A stretch of DNA of 8,685 nt. It comes from Verrucomicrobiia bacterium. GTDB lineage: Bacteria; Verrucomicrobiota; Verrucomicrobiia; Limisphaerales; JAUIHU01. The translations under genes were made by a program, and so were the position numbers. The stretch is taken from the NCBI GenBank assembly GCA_030432175.1, contig JAUIHU010000158.1:1-8685 (forward strand), read 5' to 3'. Position 1 is the stretch's first letter; each line of letters opens with the position of its first letter. The notes beneath the pieces were generated by a model. It was not told the DNA's origin. It saw only the letters and a list, made by a program, of their open reading frames with translations, and ran no database searches. This document shows, one piece after another, positions 7,574-8,685 of the stretch.

Positions 7574-7670
7574 ATCCCAACGGGATTCTGCAACACAGCC
7601 CAGGGTTGCGAGGTACGAGCTACCCTGGGTTACAGATCAAAACCAACACCAACTCTGAAGGAGTTGTGGA
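7574..7670. repeat. Three-hairpin intergenic element, probably a dispersed structured repeat
   Basis: Three inverted repeats follow one another in the 250-base spacer. ATCCC (7574-7578) pairs with GGGAT (7582-7586) over a three-base loop. CCCAGGGT (7599-7606) pairs with ACCCTGGG (7622-7629) over 15 bases, extended by a G-T and an A-T pair to 7597 and 7631. CAACTC (7650-7655) pairs with GAGTTG (7661-7666) over TGAAG, with one more C-G pair possible past a bulged T. The density of perfect stems in a non-coding gap is not expected by chance. The ATCCC-AAC-GGGAT and CCCAGGGT/ACCCTGGG parts resemble dispersed non-coding repeats I recall from genomes in this group of phyla, often miscalled as short proteins; that match is from memory. 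No T-run follows any stem, so an ordinary intrinsic terminator is less likely, though it could end transcription of the VCBS gene or protect its mRNA 3' end. Confidence 0.6.
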
Positions 7671-7722
7671 TTCTAACATTTCAGTTTAATGCATCCGCTG
7701 AACTTCATATTTTGACGGAGTT

Positions 7723-7763
7723 GATGTCGATGTTCAGTGAGTAATCGATGTGATGTTTGATGT
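7723..7763. repeat. Cluster of five GATGT/ACATC pentamers
   Basis: GATGT occurs five times on the plus strand in 41 bases (7723, 7729, 7747, 7752 and 7759 as first bases), so ACATC on the transcribed strand. It starts 8 bases after the stop of the VCBS gene and ends about 200 bases upstream of the Rossmann gene. It could be a set of regulator half-sites or just low-complexity decay of spacer DNA; spacing between copies is irregular (6, 18, 5 and 7 bases), which weakens the operator idea. The rest of the spacer between this cluster and the hairpins shows nothing I recognise. Confidence 0.25.
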
Positions 7764-7770
7764 GTTACCA

Positions 7771-8685
7771 TCACTTTGAACGGGAGTTTTTCAAATAGTA
7801 AAACCGCCCATCCTCGGCGCCGACCAACAAATCAGGAACACCATTCCGGTTCCAGTCCACGATCGTTGGTGAAGTGGTATGTCCAGCCAGTGTTCGATTG
7901 TGCAGCGGACCTCTATCCTCAAATGTGGTCATGCCACCTTCGGTTCCAACATTCTCCAGCAGGTTGATGTTCACTGAGTTGATGAGCAAATCCAGATCCC
8001 CATCTCCGTCCCAATCAACAAAAGCCATCTTCCTTCGTCCGGAGGATCCTGCTGTTCCGGTGTTCAATCGAAGTAATCCGTCATTTTGTTCAGACTGAAC
8101 TCTTTGACGATTGTCAAATGCCTTGCCTTTAAAGATCCGTTTGCCCGGCTTCAATGCCAGTCCATCTTCTGTTTGAGTTCTCTCAAAAAACGCCAAATAT
8201 CCTTCATGATCCAGCATCACCAGATCAGATAGTCCGTCCTTATTCCAATCCACAACGCATGGAGTCGTTCTCCACTGGGTCACGAGTTCGTTCGGCTTGG
8301 GATTCCACCAGTTCCAGGCGGGTTTGGGTGGCGCTGATTCCCATGCCACTCGAACCGGTTGGGAGGCGGTGAGTCTTGGATTCGTGGAACACCCGACGTT
8401 TTTATACCAGGTGACTTTGCCCCAGATGTCATTCACCACAAGATCCAAAAGTCCATCCAGATCCCAATCCACAACACTGAGTGTTGTGTATCCCCACTTG
8501 GCTTCGGCAGGTCCCTGAATGGATCCGTTGCTGCCGGACTGAATGTGAATCGCTTGGCCGTCCGCTTCCAATAAAACCGGATTTGCCCATCGGGGTGGAT
8601 TCCCACCATTCAGGTTCTCGATAAACCCAATGTTCCCGGAGGTGTTACCACAGATCAAATCTTCATCGCCGTCCTGATCCCAATC
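7771..8685 (-). CDS. FG-GAP/VCBS repeat protein, C-terminal part of a beta-propeller; N-terminus beyond the window
   Basis: The reading frame is open to the right edge, so the visible 304 residues are the C-terminal portion; the TTG at 8656-8658 is not a plausible start because the codons before it already encode a repeat (DWDQDGDED). Five aspartate-rich calcium-binding motifs mark successive propeller blades at visible residues 1, 73, 146, 224 and 277: DWDQDGDED, DWDLDGLLD, DWNKDGLSD, DWDGDGDLD and DWNRNGVPD. Each is followed by a hydrophobic strand and, some residues on, a turn and a strand such as KVTWYKN or RFYYLKN. A tryptophan-rich segment (PKPAWNWWNPKP, about 120-131) lies between blades two and three. 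FG-GAP/VCBS propellers are usually exported and take part in ligand binding or protein contacts; the signal peptide and any enzyme domain would be in the missing part. The chain ends directly after the last blade with no sorting domain. The TGA stop is at 7771-7773, followed by the spacer with the pentamer cluster and hairpins. Confidence 0.93.
   Translation of the reverse strand, partial: DWDQDGDEDLICGNTSGNIGFIENLNGGNPPRWANPVLLEADGQAIHIQSGSNGSIQGPAEAKWGYTTLSVVDWDLDGLLDLVVNDIWGKVTWYKNVGCSTNPRLTASQPVRVAWESAPPKPAWNWWNPKPNELVTQWRTTPCVVDWNKDGLSDLVMLDHEGYLAFFERTQTEDGLALKPGKRIFKGKAFDNRQRVQSEQNDGLLRLNTGTAGSSGRRKMAFVDWDGDGDLDLLINSVNINLLENVGTEGGMTTFEDRGPLHNRTLAGHTTSPTIVDWNRNGVPDLLVGAEDGRFYYLKNSRSK

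Noticed and set aside
7486..7744. Short plus-strand open frames across the spacer
   Set aside because: They read through the three-hairpin element and overlap the start of the Rossmann gene; the repeat structure explains the sequence and no ribosome site is visible.
7726..7979. Similarity between 7726-7742 and 7963-7979 (15 of 17 bases)
   Set aside because: The second copy is inside the VCBS coding region, the match is short, and a hit of this quality can be expected by chance in a window this size.
8656..8658. TTG as the start of the VCBS gene
   Set aside because: The frame stays open upstream and the preceding nine codons encode another D-x-D-x-D-G motif, so the true start is outside the window.

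Overview
The window reads as a piece of a free-living, probably aquatic bacterium of the Planctomycetota-Verrucomicrobiota-Lentisphaerota group. The basis is family content, not a phylogenetic marker: a secreted S1-type sulfatase, a FG-GAP/VCBS propeller protein, and a 1622-residue exported mosaic of calcium-binding repeats, bacterial Ig-like domains, a ZU5-like module, a beta-propeller and a PA14 domain. Gram-negative secretion is inferred from Sec-type signal peptides and the absence of a Gram-positive wall anchor.

All five supported genes lie on the minus strand, so they are read from high to low coordinates. First comes the 3' part of a FG-GAP/VCBS repeat gene (7771 to beyond 8685), which runs off the right edge. 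A 250-base spacer (7521-7770) follows, holding a cluster of ACATC pentamers and a block of three consecutive hairpins that looks like a dispersed structured repeat. Next is a complete NAD(P)-binding Rossmann protein (6798-7520), then a 90-base spacer with an inverted repeat, then the giant secreted protein (1839-6707). A small conserved-looking protein of unknown function (1335-1820) starts 18 bases after the giant gene and is probably co-translated with it. After a 66-base spacer with another inverted repeat comes the formylglycine-type sulfatase (1-1268), which runs off the left edge with its C-terminus missing.

The gene set fits polysaccharide or organic-matter handling outside the cytoplasm. 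The sulfatase would remove sulfate esters, and the giant PA14/propeller protein and the VCBS protein look like surface or periplasmic binding proteins. The Rossmann protein appears to be an unrelated cytosolic housekeeping-type gene. No two of these genes form a recognised pathway, and the giant gene plus its small follower is the only pair with clear operon spacing.

I found no tRNA, rRNA, CRISPR array, insertion sequence, phage gene or transposase. No gene-free stretch exceeds 300 bases; the longest is 7521-7770. The parts least explained by known families are the central cysteine-bearing helical module of the giant protein, the small coupled gene behind it, and the three-hairpin intergenic repeat.
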